A stretch of DNA of 64,000 bases from an uncultured Williamsia sp. (GTDB lineage Bacteria > Actinomycetota > Actinomycetes > Mycobacteriales > Mycobacteriaceae): positions 372,001-436,000 of the forward strand of contig NZ_CANLWM010000003.1 of NCBI RefSeq assembly GCF_947494875.1. The letters are read 5' to 3'. The position numbers were made by a program, and so were the translations under genes. Under the pieces are notes generated by a model, which made no database searches, was not told where the DNA came from, and saw only the letters and a program-made list of their open reading frames with translations. This document shows, piece after piece, positions 18,195 through 26,763 of the stretch. The first letter of the stretch is position 1, and each line of letters begins with the position of its first letter.

Positions 18195-19535
18195 TCAGCT
18201 GTGGAGCAGGAAGTGCTCCAGAACCTGGACGCCGAAGAGGAGGCCGTCGACGGGGACCCGCTCGTCGACGCCGTGGAACAGTGCCGCGAAGTCGAGATCG
18301 GGCGGAAGTTGCAACGGCGCGAAGCCGAAGCAGCGGATGCCCAGCTTCGCGAACGCCTTCGCGTCCGTGCCGCCCGACAGCATGTAGGGCACGGTCCGAC
18401 CGTCCGGGTCGAAGGCGAGGATCGCGTCGTTCATGGCGTCCACCAGATCGCCGTCGAAAGTGGTCTCGTACGAATCGAGTTTCGTCACCCACTCGCGGGT
18501 GACATCCGGCCCGATGATGTCGTCGACCTCGGCCTCGAACTCGGCTTGTCGCCCGGGCAGCACCCGACAGTCGACCACCGCGGTCGCGGTCTGCGGGATG
18601 ACGTTGGCCTTGTAGCCGGCGTCGAGCATCGTCGGGTTGGCGGTGTCCCGCAGGGTGGCGCCGACGATGCGCGCGATCGACCCGAGCTTGAACAGGGTGG
18701 TCTCGAGATCCGGCGACGAGGCGTCGAGGTCGAGCGTGGACTCCTGCGACACCGCGGCGAGGAACTCCCCCACCGACTCGGTCATGACCAGCGGGAACGT
18801 GTGTCGCCCGAGCTTGGCGACCGCCTCGGCCAGGATCGTGACCGCGTTGTTCTCGTGCAGGAACGACCCGTGTCCGGCGGTGGCGGTCGCGGTCAGCTTC
18901 ATCCACGCGATGCCCTTCTCCGCCGTCTCGACGAGGTAGAGCCGCTTGGTGTCACCGTCGGGTGTGTCGACGGTCAGCGAGTACCCGCCGACCTCACCCA
19001 CCGCCTCTGTGACGCCCTCGAACAGATCGGGCCGGTTCTCGACGAGCCAGTGCGACCCCCACTTGCCGCCCGCCTCCTCGTCGGCGAGAAATGCGAACAG
19101 GATATCGCGCGGCGGCACGGTCCCCTCGCGCGCGAACTGGCGGGCCAGGGCGAGGGCCATCCCGACCATGTCCTTCATGTCGATCGCGCCCCGGCCCCAC
19201 ACGTAGCCGTCTTTCACCGAGCCGGAGAACGGGTGGACGCTCCAGTCCTCGGGACGCGCCGGCACAACGTCGAGATGCGTGTGCAGCAGCAGGGTGCCGC
19301 GGTCGGGGTCGGACCCCCGCAGGCGCGCGAACACGTTGCCGCGCCCGGGTTGTCCGGACTCGACGTACTCGGTCTCGTAGCCGACCTCGGCGAGTTGATC
19401 GGCGACCCAGCGGGCGCACTCCTCCTCGCCCGCAGTGGTGGCGAGTTCGCCGGTGTTCGAGGTGTCGAAGCGGATCAACCTGCTGACCAGGTCGACCACC
19501 TCGTCGGTGGCGCGGGGCGTGGAGTCGTCGGTCAC
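18195..19535 (-). CDS. M20-family metallopeptidase
   Basis: 446 residues, matching Rv2141c in length and position. Metal ligands are seen: His87-x-Asp89 (LLLHTHLDVV), Asp119 (GRGAIDMKD) and Glu153-Glu154 (ADEEAGG), with a dimerisation domain inserted at about 200-310. Such enzymes hydrolyse dipeptides or acylated amino acids with two zinc ions. DapE-like activity is possible, but this clade is distinct from true DapE; the substrate cannot be told from sequence. GTG start; convergent with the DUF222 gene (10-bp gap). Confidence 0.92.
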   Translation of the reverse strand: MTDDSTPRATDEVVDLVSRLIRFDTSNTGELATTAGEEECARWVADQLAEVGYETEYVESGQPGRGNVFARLRGSDPDRGTLLLHTHLDVVPARPEDWSVHPFSGSVKDGYVWGRGAIDMKDMVGMALALARQFAREGTVPPRDILFAFLADEEAGGKWGSHWLVENRPDLFEGVTEAVGEVGGYSLTVDTPDGDTKRLYLVETAEKGIAWMKLTATATAGHGSFLHENNAVTILAEAVAKLGRHTFPLVMTESVGEFLAAVSQESTLDLDASSPDLETTLFKLGSIARIVGATLRDTANPTMLDAGYKANVIPQTATAVVDCRVLPGRQAEFEAEVDDIIGPDVTREWVTKLDSYETTFDGDLVDAMNDAILAFDPDGRTVPYMLSGGTDAKAFAKLGIRCFGFAPLQLPPDLDFAALFHGVDERVPVDGLLFGVQVLEHFLLHS

Positions 19536-19656
19536 CCGGCCATCCTGTCACCGACGGGCGCTCCCGGGACCCGCGAGAACCGGGCTGCGCGGGAGATTTG
19601 GGGACCGTGCGCGCCCTCGGCTAGTGTGGTCGACGCGCTGCTCCGGCGGCGCACAT

Positions 19657-19742
19657 GTCCGGGTGGCGGAATGGCAGACGCGCTAGCTTGAGGTGCTAGT
19701 GCCCTATTAACGGGCGTGGGGGTTCAAGTCCCCCTCCGGACA
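19657..19742 (+). tRNA. tRNA-Leu (anticodon GAG)
   Basis: 86 nt. The acceptor stem GTCCGGG pairs with TCCGGAC (last pair G-U), the anticodon stem CTAGC/GCTAG holds the loop TTGAGGT with anticodon GAG at 19690-19692, a long variable arm (CCCTATTAACGGG) marks a class II tRNA, and the T arm GGGGGTTCAAGTCCCCC is perfect. Discriminator base A; CCA is not encoded. Reads CUC/CUU codons. Confidence 0.97.
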
Positions 19743-19747
19743 CACAC

Positions 19748-20284
19748 TCACCGACGCGCCGCGGCGTCGACCGCGGCGCTCACCGTCTTCTCGATCTCGG
19801 CCGTGGCGTCGATCGTCACGGCGTTCTCGTCGGGCTGCAGATCCTCATACGTCGACAGCTGCGACGCCAGCATCGCCACCTTCATGTAGTGCCCGGTCCG
19901 CGACTCGAGTCGTCGTCGCAGCTCGTCCTCCGGGACGGCCAACTCCACGAACAGCACGCCACCCGACGCTGTGGCGAGGTGGTCGCGGTAGCTGCGCTTG
20001 AGCGCCGAACACGCGAACACCGTCGACCGCCCCGCGGCGGCCTGGTCGTCGCACCAGGCGACGACCGCGTCGAGCCACGGACGGCGATCGTCGTCGGTGA
20101 GGGGGGTGCCGGCGGCCATCTTGTCGATGTTGCTCTGAGGGTGCAGATCGTCGGCGTCACAGAAGGTGCGGCCCAGCTGCTCCGCGAGCCGGGTGGCGAT
20201 GGTCGTCTTCCCGGACCCGCTCACCCCCATGACGCAGATGTGGCGGTCGGTCGGCGAGGCGTCGTCCACACCCTCTTGTAGCAC
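19748..20284 (-). CDS. Gluconokinase (GntK type)
   Basis: 178 residues. Phosphorylates gluconate to 6-phosphogluconate with ATP, feeding the pentose phosphate pathway. The P-loop GVSGSGKTT lies near residue 20 and the family motif DADDLHPQSNIDKM follows it, then GTPLTDDDRRPWL and the ACSALKRSYRD segment that contacts the phosphosugar. The start is uncertain: GTG 20284 or GTG 20269, both before the P-loop; the much longer reading upstream overlaps the divergent promoter. Ends just beyond tRNA-Leu on the other strand. Confidence 0.9.
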   Translation of the reverse strand: MLQEGVDDASPTDRHICVMGVSGSGKTTIATRLAEQLGRTFCDADDLHPQSNIDKMAAGTPLTDDDRRPWLDAVVAWCDDQAAAGRSTVFACSALKRSYRDHLATASGGVLFVELAVPEDELRRRLESRTGHYMKVAMLASQLSTYEDLQPDENAVTIDATAEIEKTVSAAVDAAARR

Positions 20285-20325
20285 GACCCGGCGAGGCGTG
20301 ATCTGCGTCCCGCGGGCGACTTTCC

Positions 20326-20331
20326 TACACT
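20326..20331 (+). promoter_or_regulatory. -10 box of leaderless promoter for the atypical SDR
   Basis: TACACT, 8 nt before GTG 20340, with no ribosome site. No clear -35 element. Confidence 0.5.
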
Positions 20332-20339
20332 GATCGCTC

Positions 20340-21794
20340 GTGACCGGGCAGACCACGCGCGAACCGGGTATCCCGGACGATGATCTCGAGCAGCTACGGC
20401 GAATTCTCGACCGCGCCGCCGACCTCGGCCCCACCCATCCCGACTCCGTCGCCGTGCAGCACGCCGTCGGCGCGATGTTCAAACAGCTGAAGCGGACACG
20501 TAAACGAACCTCCCGACGCGCTCGCATCGACGCGGACCGCGCCGTCGTCGACGCGACCGCCACCGGCTCCCCCGATCGCGTCGACGACGAGACCGCCGGT
20601 CTCCCCCTCACCCCCTCGGCCGACGGCATCGCCGGACACCTGGTTCGCCCGCAGGGCTGCTACATCTGCAAGACGGAGTACACCCAGGTCGACGCCTTCC
20701 ACCATCAGCTCTGTCCGGACTGCGTCCGCGACAACGGCGCCCGTCGCGACCAACGGGTCGACCTCACCGGACGCCGGGCCCTGCTGACCGGTGGCCGCGC
20801 CAAGATCGGGATGCACGTCGCGCTGATGCTGCTCCGCGACGGCGCCGACCTCACCATCACCACCCGCTTCCCGCGTGACGCCGCCCGGCGGTTCGCCGCA
20901 CGCTCCGACGCCGACGACTGGCTGCACCGCCTGCACATCGTCGGCATCGACCTGCGCGACCCCGCCCAGGTCGTCGCACTCGCCGACGAGGTCGCCGCCG
21001 GTGGGCCGCTCGACATCCTCGTCAACAACGCGGCGCAGACCGTGCGGCGCTCCCCCGGCGCGTACCGATCCCTCGTCGACGCCGAGCAGGCCCCGCTGAC
21101 CGGCGCCGCTTCGCAGGTCCCCGTGCTCACGGTCGGTGAGGCGGCGCACCACCCCGCGGCACTGCTGTCGGCCACCGAGACCGCAGGCGCGATGTCCGAT
21201 GCGGGTGCGCGGGCGCTCGCCGCGGCAGCGATGACCGGGGGTTCGGCCTCCCCGGCACGACTGGCCGACGGGACCGCTGTCGACGCCGGCGGTCTGCTCC
21301 CCGACCTGGTGTCCACCAACAGCTGGGTCGCGACCGTGGACGGTGTCGACCCGCTGGAGCTGCTCGAGGTGCAGCTGTGCAACAGCGTCGCGCCGTTCAT
21401 CCTCCTGTCGCGGCTGACTCCCGCGCTCCGCGCCTCGACCGCGCGCCGTCGGTACGTGGTCAACGTGTCGGCGATGGAGGGTGTGTTCTCGCGCCGCTAC
21501 AAGGGCGCGGGCCACCCGCACACCAACATGGCCAAGGCCGCGCTGAACATGTTGACCCGTACCAGCGCCGGCGACCTGGCCCGCGACGGGATCCTGGTGA
21601 CCGCGGTCGACACCGGGTGGATCACCGACGAACGTCCGCACACAACGAAGACCCGGCTGGCCGACGAGGGCTTCCGCGCCCCGCTCGACCTCGTCGACGG
21701 CGCAGCACGCATCTACCACCCGATCGTGGACGGGGAGAACGGGATCGACCTGTCCGGGTGCTTCCTCAAGGACTTCCGGGTGCACCCGTGGTGA
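20340..21794 (+). CDS. Atypical short-chain dehydrogenase with N-terminal Cys4 knuckle
   Basis: 484 residues, about twice a normal SDR. Residues 1-100 form a polar helical arm with a basic patch (KRTRKRTSRR). A probable zinc knuckle follows: Cys107-x2-Cys110 and Cys125-x2-Cys128. The Rossmann domain begins near 140 with TGGRAKIG (150-157) and contains VNNAA (228-232). About 90 inserted residues (235-330) follow. Where the catalytic Tyr-x3-Lys should be, the sequence reads Thr395-x3-Lys399, while Ser377 is kept. The substrate-binding end (VDTGWITDERPH) is present. Classical dehydrogenase activity is doubtful; the function is unknown. Translationally coupled to the DinB-like gene. Confidence 0.85.
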   Translation: MTGQTTREPGIPDDDLEQLRRILDRAADLGPTHPDSVAVQHAVGAMFKQLKRTRKRTSRRARIDADRAVVDATATGSPDRVDDETAGLPLTPSADGIAGHLVRPQGCYICKTEYTQVDAFHHQLCPDCVRDNGARRDQRVDLTGRRALLTGGRAKIGMHVALMLLRDGADLTITTRFPRDAARRFAARSDADDWLHRLHIVGIDLRDPAQVVALADEVAAGGPLDILVNNAAQTVRRSPGAYRSLVDAEQAPLTGAASQVPVLTVGEAAHHPAALLSATETAGAMSDAGARALAAAAMTGGSASPARLADGTAVDAGGLLPDLVSTNSWVATVDGVDPLELLEVQLCNSVAPFILLSRLTPALRASTARRRYVVNVSAMEGVFSRRYKGAGHPHTNMAKAALNMLTRTSAGDLARDGILVTAVDTGWITDERPHTTKTRLADEGFRAPLDLVDGAARIYHPIVDGENGIDLSGCFLKDFRVHPW

Positions 21795-22270
21795 CACCGC
21801 TGCACGACGCCGCAGTCACGCTGCTGCAGGAGAACCTCACGGCCATCGCCGATCTCGTCGTCGGACTCGGCGACGACGACGCCGCGCGACGACCGGACCT
21901 CCCGGGGGCGAACGCGCCCTACGGCATCGCCAATCACTGCGTGGGTCTGGTCGAGTTCTGGCTCGGCAGCGTCGTCGGCGGCGAACGCATCCCCCGCGAC
22001 CGCGACGGTGAGTTCACCGCGACCGGCACCGTCGCCGATGTCGCGGCCCGGCTGTCCGACATCGCCGACCGGGTCCCGGGGTGGGTGGACATCGCCCTCG
22101 GCGAGGGGCCCCGCGATCGGACCGCGGTCGGGTCGACCCGCACGACGGCGGTACGGGAGGCGTCACCGGAATGGATGCTGCTGCACGTCGTGCGGGAGCT
22201 GTCCCAGCACCTCGGACAGCTCGAGATCACCCGCGACCTGCTGACCGCGTCCGCCGACGGCGCTGCGTAG
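21791..22270 (+). CDS. DinB/DUF664-like four-helix protein
   Basis: 159 residues. The overlap GTGA with the preceding stop sets the start. The helical sequence with His in IANHCVGLVEFWLG near residue 43 and the C-terminal LLHVVRELSQHLGQLEITRD segment match the DinB-like/mycothiol-dependent metalloenzyme superfamily, where three His bind a metal: here His43, His127 and His136 are candidates. Members use thiol cofactors (mycothiol, bacillithiol) in isomerase, S-transferase or detoxification reactions. Specific reaction unknown; the pairing with an unusual SDR is notable. Confidence 0.85.
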   Translation: MTPLHDAAVTLLQENLTAIADLVVGLGDDDAARRPDLPGANAPYGIANHCVGLVEFWLGSVVGGERIPRDRDGEFTATGTVADVAARLSDIADRVPGWVDIALGEGPRDRTAVGSTRTTAVREASPEWMLLHVVRELSQHLGQLEITRDLLTASADGAA

Positions 22271-22273
22271 GGT
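22268..22273 (+). promoter_or_regulatory. -10 box for nucleoside hydrolase
   Basis: TAGGGT, 7 nt before GTG 22281. Its TAG is also the stop codon of the DinB-like gene, so the match may be partly coincidental. Confidence 0.35.
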
Positions 22274-22280
22274 CGTGCGC

Positions 22281-23342
22281 GTGCCCACGTCCGTCCCGCT
22301 GATCCTCGACTGCGACACCGGGATCGACGACTCCCTGGCGATCCTCTACCTGCTGTCCCATCCGTCCGCCGAGCTGCTCGCCGTCGTGTCGACGGCCGGC
22401 AACGTCCCCGCGGACGTCGTGTGTGCCAACAACCTCGCGTGGCTCTCGCTGTGCGGCCGCGACGACATCCCCGTCGCTCTCGGCGCCACCGGTCCGCTGG
22501 TGGCGCCGCTGCGCACCACCGAGGACACCCACGGCCCGCTCGGCGTCGGCTACGCGGATCTGCCCACCGCCGCTCGTCCGGCGTCGACGACATCCGGGGT
22601 GGACTGGTGGATCGACCTCACCACCCGCCGTCCCGGCGAGGTCGTCGGACTCGTCACCGGTCCGCTGACCACGCTGGCGCAGGCGATCGCCGCCGATCCC
22701 GGCCTGCCGGCCCGCCTCCGGCGCCTGGTGATCATGGGTGGGGCGTTCCACCACCCCGGGAACACCACGCCGACGTCGGAGTGGAACGTCGCCGTCGATC
22801 CGGAGGCCGCCAAGGCCGTGTTCGCGGCGTTCGGCCGGGACGGGGCTCCCGAGCCGATCGTGTGTCCGCTGGACCTCACCGAGTCCATCGCCTTCACCCC
22901 TGACCACCTGGGCCGCCTGGCGGCCGCGGCCGAGAGCGAACCCGTGGAGCAGCCCGGCCCCGACGACGAGTACGGCACCCGGTCGGTCGCGTCGAACACG
23001 ATTGTCCGTCACGTCACCGACGCCGTCCGTTTCTATTTCGAGTTCCACGCCGACCACGACGAGGGATACATCTGCCACATGCACGACCCGTTCGCCGCCG
23101 CGGTCGCCGTCGACCCCGGCATCGTGACCACGCGGCCGGCCGTCGTCGACGTCGAGGTCGACGGTGCCCTCACCCGCGGCACCACGGTCGCCGACACCCG
23201 CGGCATGTGGGGTCGCCCGGTGAACGCGCGTGTCGCGACGACGACGGACGCGGACGCCGCGCTCGACGACATCGTCGACCGCGTCGCCGACCTCGCGCGG
23301 CGGACACCGGACGGCGATCAGGGCAACGGGTTGCGCTCGTAG
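22281..23342 (+). CDS. Nucleoside hydrolase (IunH family)
   Basis: 353 residues. Cleaves the N-glycosidic bond of ribonucleosides for base salvage, using a tightly bound calcium. The calcium-binding N-terminal signature DCDTGIDD is at residues 9-16 (D-x-D-x3-D-D). VTGPLTTLAQA, the MGGAFHHPGNTT segment with SEWNVAVDPEAA, and a late HDPFAAAVAVDP with the catalytic-loop Asp complete the fold. The base preference is not visible. GTG 22275 is an alternative start two codons earlier. The last 25 bp overlap the convergent glycosyltransferase gene. Confidence 0.92.
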   Translation: MPTSVPLILDCDTGIDDSLAILYLLSHPSAELLAVVSTAGNVPADVVCANNLAWLSLCGRDDIPVALGATGPLVAPLRTTEDTHGPLGVGYADLPTAARPASTTSGVDWWIDLTTRRPGEVVGLVTGPLTTLAQAIAADPGLPARLRRLVIMGGAFHHPGNTTPTSEWNVAVDPEAAKAVFAAFGRDGAPEPIVCPLDLTESIAFTPDHLGRLAAAAESEPVEQPGPDDEYGTRSVASNTIVRHVTDAVRFYFEFHADHDEGYICHMHDPFAAAVAVDPGIVTTRPAVVDVEVDGALTRGTTVADTRGMWGRPVNARVATTTDADAALDDIVDRVADLARRTPDGDQGNGLRS

Positions 23343-24409
23343 AACTCCAGGTGCGCCTGCGCGGCCGCGTCCCATGTCAGCGATTCGGCGAGACGCCGCC
23401 CTGAGGCCGCGTCGTGCGCGGTATCGAGTGTTGTCGACATCGCGGCGGCCAACGCGTCGACGTCGGCGGCGTAGGACACGGTGTCGCCGAATACCTCTCG
23501 CAGCACGGGTAGGTCACGGGTGACGACGGGCCGCCCCGCGGCGAGCGCCTCCATCGCCGCGAGCCCGAACCCCTCCTTCACCGAAGGGAACGCGAACACG
23601 TCGCACGCCGCCACCAGGGACGGCAGGTCGGCCTCGGCCACCGGGCCCAACACCGTGGGGTGGGCGTCGAGCTCGTCGGCGCGTCGGTCGTGGGCGGCGC
23701 GATAGTCGCGGTAGTCGAACAGGGTCTCCCCGCCGGCGACGACGAGGTCGACGTCGGGGTGCCGCCGACGCATCCGCGCCCACGCCTCGAGCAGGTCGAT
23801 GCTGCCCTTGCGGGGTTCGATGCCGCCGACGGCGAGGACGAAGCGGCCCAGTCGATGCCGCCACGCCTGCCGTGCGGTGACCGCGGTCGGGTCGTCGCCG
23901 GCGGCGGTGGAGAAGCGGAGGGCGTCGACACCGTTGGGGATCACGGTCGGGGTGATGCCCCAGCCCGCCGTCACCTCGGCGGCGACCGCCGCCGACACAC
24001 AGATGTGCGCATAGGGGTCGACGATCGCCTTCTCGTGGCAGCGCACCAGAACCGGCGTGGTGAAGGTGTCGAGATGGTGGACGGTCCGGATGCAGGTGCC
24101 GACCGCGTTGGCGCTGATGCAGTCCTGGGCGTGGACGATGTCGAACCCCGCGTGGTCGACGCCGTCGGCGAGCGCCGCGATCGACCGCACGATGCGGTCG
24201 GCCACGGACTCGCCGTCGCGCGCGGCGAACGGGATCAGGCGGACCTCCACCGACGGGTCGACGGGCCGGAAGAACCCGGGGTCGCCGTCGCGGGCCAATG
24301 AGTGCACCGTGACCCGTGCCCCGGCCCGCGCCAGCGCCTCCGCGAGGTTGAGGGTGTGCACCACCCCGCCACGCGGTCGCGTCGAGTAGGTGACGAGAGC
24401 CACCCTCAC
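23318..24409 (-). CDS. Glycosyltransferase, MSMEG_0565 family (Nit1-type cluster)
   Basis: 363 residues, GT-B fold of family GT4. The N-terminal domain has RPRGGVVHTLNLAEAL; the C-terminal domain has GGIEPRKGSIDLLEAW, then PSVKEGFGLAAMEALA, the E-x7-E nucleotide-sugar site, and GRPVVTRDLPVLRE. This is the glycosyltransferase that accompanies the nitrilase/radical SAM cluster in mycobacteria and other bacteria. Donor and acceptor are unknown. GTG 24409 overlaps the stop of the nitrilase-like gene (GTGA). Last gene of the second transcription unit; overlaps the convergent nucleoside hydrolase end by 25 bp. Confidence 0.92.
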   Translation of the reverse strand: MRVALVTYSTRPRGGVVHTLNLAEALARAGARVTVHSLARDGDPGFFRPVDPSVEVRLIPFAARDGESVADRIVRSIAALADGVDHAGFDIVHAQDCISANAVGTCIRTVHHLDTFTTPVLVRCHEKAIVDPYAHICVSAAVAAEVTAGWGITPTVIPNGVDALRFSTAAGDDPTAVTARQAWRHRLGRFVLAVGGIEPRKGSIDLLEAWARMRRRHPDVDLVVAGGETLFDYRDYRAAHDRRADELDAHPTVLGPVAEADLPSLVAACDVFAFPSVKEGFGLAAMEALAAGRPVVTRDLPVLREVFGDTVSYAADVDALAAAMSTTLDTAHDAASGRRLAESLTWDAAAQAHLEFYERNPLP

Positions 24410-25278
24410 GCGAGGACACCCCCTGTCGGGTCGGACGACTCGGCCGCGGCGATGCGGTAGGTGTCGATCCGACGTTCCGACAGGTGGTCGAGAACGCGAC
24501 GCGCGCGGGCGATCTCGGCGTCGACGTCCATGCTCACGGTGGCCATGCCCCCCTTCGAGCGCGTGGTCGCGAGCGTCTCCCCACCCGGGCCGACCACCTT
24601 GGCCTGGCCGAGGAACCGCAGCGATCCCATCACGCCGGTCTGGTTCGCCGACGCGACCACGACCTGGTTCTCGGCGGCCCGCGCGGCGTCGTAGAGGTCG
24701 AACAGGCGCGACTGTCGGTCGGCGGGCAGTCGGGACGCGCGGTCGGTGACGCTCGCGGGCCACGCCGACAGCATCGCGAGGACCTCCGCGCCGTCGAGCG
24801 CGAGGGTGCGCGCCGACTCGGGAAACGTCTTGTCGTAGTCGATGAGCATCCCGACCCGCCCGACCGGGGTGTCGAACGACGCGAACCGGTCCCCGGGTGC
24901 GAACGCGCGCGCCTCCCCCGCCGGCTGGTGCACCTTCCGGTGCACACCGAGGATCCCGTCCCCGGTGAGACACACGGCGGTGTTGTGCCGTCGGGCCGCG
25001 CCGGCGTCCTCGGTGAGACCGAGGCACACCGTCGTCGACCCGGCGGCCGCACGGACGGCCGCGAGTTCGGGTCCGTCGAGGTGGACCGGCGGCGGCAACT
25101 CGGTGAGGTCGGGGTCGCGCAGATCGCCGATGTACCCGCCCAGGCAGGCGTGTGGCAGCACCAGCAGGTCCACGCCGTCCCGGACCGCCGCCTCGACGAT
25201 CCCCACGACCTTCTCCAGAGACCGGTCGAGGTCGCGACCGAAGTGCGCCGCGACCGCACCGATCGTGATGGGGGCCAT
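24406..25278 (-). CDS. Nitrilase-fold protein with degenerate catalytic triad
   Basis: 290 residues, a carbon-nitrogen hydrolase fold over its full length and similar to the intact nitrilase of the same cluster (31510-32391). The family triad is Glu-Lys-Cys. Here the glutamate position reads His43 (LVLPHACLGGY), the lysine is kept as Lys115 (HRKVHQP), and the nucleophile position is Asp147 (LIDYDKTFPES). With two of three residues replaced it cannot work by the normal thioester mechanism. It may be a regulatory or scaffolding subunit, or catalyse another reaction. The fold outside the triad is well preserved, so it is not a decaying gene. It corresponds by position to MSMEG_0566. Confidence 0.88.
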   Translation of the reverse strand: MAPITIGAVAAHFGRDLDRSLEKVVGIVEAAVRDGVDLLVLPHACLGGYIGDLRDPDLTELPPPVHLDGPELAAVRAAAGSTTVCLGLTEDAGAARRHNTAVCLTGDGILGVHRKVHQPAGEARAFAPGDRFASFDTPVGRVGMLIDYDKTFPESARTLALDGAEVLAMLSAWPASVTDRASRLPADRQSRLFDLYDAARAAENQVVVASANQTGVMGSLRFLGQAKVVGPGGETLATTRSKGGMATVSMDVDAEIARARRVLDHLSERRIDTYRIAAAESSDPTGGVLA

Positions 25279-25320
25279 GCGGTCAGCCCCGGGAGTCCGC
25301 GACCCGCCGCGCCGGTCGGC

Positions 25321-26763
25321 TCATGCGGGGCCCAGCCCGGTCACCGACGGCCCGACCGCGAGGGTCTCGACACCGTCCGGCCAGCGCAACCGGACACCGG
25401 GCTCGGAGGTCAACCTGCCGACGGGTGCCGTCGCCACGCCTGCGGGGGCGTCGGGGGCCGCGGCGCCGGGCGCGTCCGCGGTGAGCATCCCGAACCCGGG
25501 GAAACAGGTGAGCCAGGACGCCATGTCGGCACCGGACGGGCGAGGTACCGCGGCGACGTCGATGCAGGCGCCGGTCCCACCGGCCTCGGCCAGCATCCCG
25601 GTGGTGCCCACGACGCCGGCCATCGAGACGTCCTTGGCCGCGCGTGGCGTCGATCGTGCGACGAGACCGTTCATCGCCCGCAGGTCGTCGGCGCTGCGGC
25701 GCGACGTCGAATCCCACTGTGCACCGGTGTATCCGGGGCGCCACCCGCCGGTCACGTCGACGGTGAGCCGCAGCGTGTCGCCGACGAGTCCGCCACCCGC
25801 CGGGATGGGACGGCTGGTACGACCCAGGGCGGTGACCGACAGCGACGCCGGGACGCCGACCTGGGTGTGACCGCCGAGCACGGGCACACCCCACGTCTGT
25901 GCGGCGGCCGCGAGGCCGCGGACGACGCGGGTGAGCTGGGACGTGGTGCGGGCACCGACCGCGTCGAGCAGACCGGTGGGCGTGGCGCCCATCGCGGCGA
26001 GGTCGTTGAGGTTCACCAGCACCGAGCACCACCCGGCCCACCACGGGTCGCGGTCGACCATCGAGGGCAGGATCGCGTCACAGGCGGCGATCGTGTCGCC
26101 GCCCGGGACCGGGACGCCGTCGTCGCCGACGAACCCGGCGGGACCGAGTCCGCCGGCGTGCGAACGGAGCGGCGCGAGGACGTCGGCGAGGAACGCCTTG
26201 GTGTCGTGGGCGATCCGGGCGATCCGGGGCATGGGTCGACGCATGTGCACGTGCGGGATGTCGCCGATCATGGTGTCGCCCTCGGCGGTCCACCCCAGGC
26301 GGGTGAACAGACCGCGCTGCGCGGCGTTGACACACGCGTCGAAGCGCAGCACGCCTCGACTCTCGGCATGCGCGACGGCCGCGCGGATCAGCGCCGACGC
26401 GACCGTGGCACCGCGGCGATCGGGTGCGACGACCAGTCGGCTGCCTGTCCACCACCCGATGTCGGTCTCGCCGACCGGCGCGAGCCGAACCCCGCCGATG
26501 ACGTCGCCGTCCGAGGCGATCGCGACGAGGACGACCGTGCGGTCGTCAAGGTCGATCTCGTCGACGTCGGTGTGTGGGAACACACCCTGTGCGTCGACGA
26601 AGGTCGCACGACGCAGCGCGCGATACCGCCGGTGATGCTCGGTGGTGTCCGCCGGTCGGACCAGGAACCCCGCGGGCACGGTGGCGGTCCGCGGCATGCC
26701 CTCGAGGATCGACATCGGACCGGACAGGTCGACTGCTGACGGGCCGCGCACGTCGACGATCAT
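25321..26763 (-). CDS. GNAT acetyltransferase / AIR-synthase-like fusion, MSMEG_0567 family
   Basis: 480 residues. About 35-185 is a GNAT domain with the acetyl-CoA loop APDRRGATVASALI and a following VLRFDACVNAAQRGLFTRLGW. About 190-480 resembles AIR synthase/PurM-type ATP-dependent enzymes, with GFVGDDGVPVPGGDT near 220 and a Gly-rich VVGTTGMLAEAGGTG segment near 400. In other Nit1-type clusters these are two adjacent proteins (sll0787 type) or one fusion, as here. The combination suggests ATP-dependent activation and acylation of a small molecule, an inference. The ATG overlaps the radical SAM stop (ATGA). Confidence 0.9.
   Translation of the reverse strand: MIVDVRGPSAVDLSGPMSILEGMPRTATVPAGFLVRPADTTEHHRRYRALRRATFVDAQGVFPHTDVDEIDLDDRTVVLVAIASDGDVIGGVRLAPVGETDIGWWTGSRLVVAPDRRGATVASALIRAAVAHAESRGVLRFDACVNAAQRGLFTRLGWTAEGDTMIGDIPHVHMRRPMPRIARIAHDTKAFLADVLAPLRSHAGGLGPAGFVGDDGVPVPGGDTIAACDAILPSMVDRDPWWAGWCSVLVNLNDLAAMGATPTGLLDAVGARTTSQLTRVVRGLAAAAQTWGVPVLGGHTQVGVPASLSVTALGRTSRPIPAGGGLVGDTLRLTVDVTGGWRPGYTGAQWDSTSRRSADDLRAMNGLVARSTPRAAKDVSMAGVVGTTGMLAEAGGTGACIDVAAVPRPSGADMASWLTCFPGFGMLTADAPGAAAPDAPAGVATAPVGRLTSEPGVRLRWPDGVETLAVGPSVTGLGPA

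Noticed and set aside
19657-19742. tRNA-Leu as an integration site (att) of a genomic island
   Set aside because: No integrase, no repeat of the tRNA 3' end and no composition change in the following genes.
24484-26739. 751-codon plus-strand frame across the nitrilase-like and GNAT-AIRS genes
   Set aside because: Low-complexity Arg/Gly/His composition and no motif; antisense to two well-supported genes.
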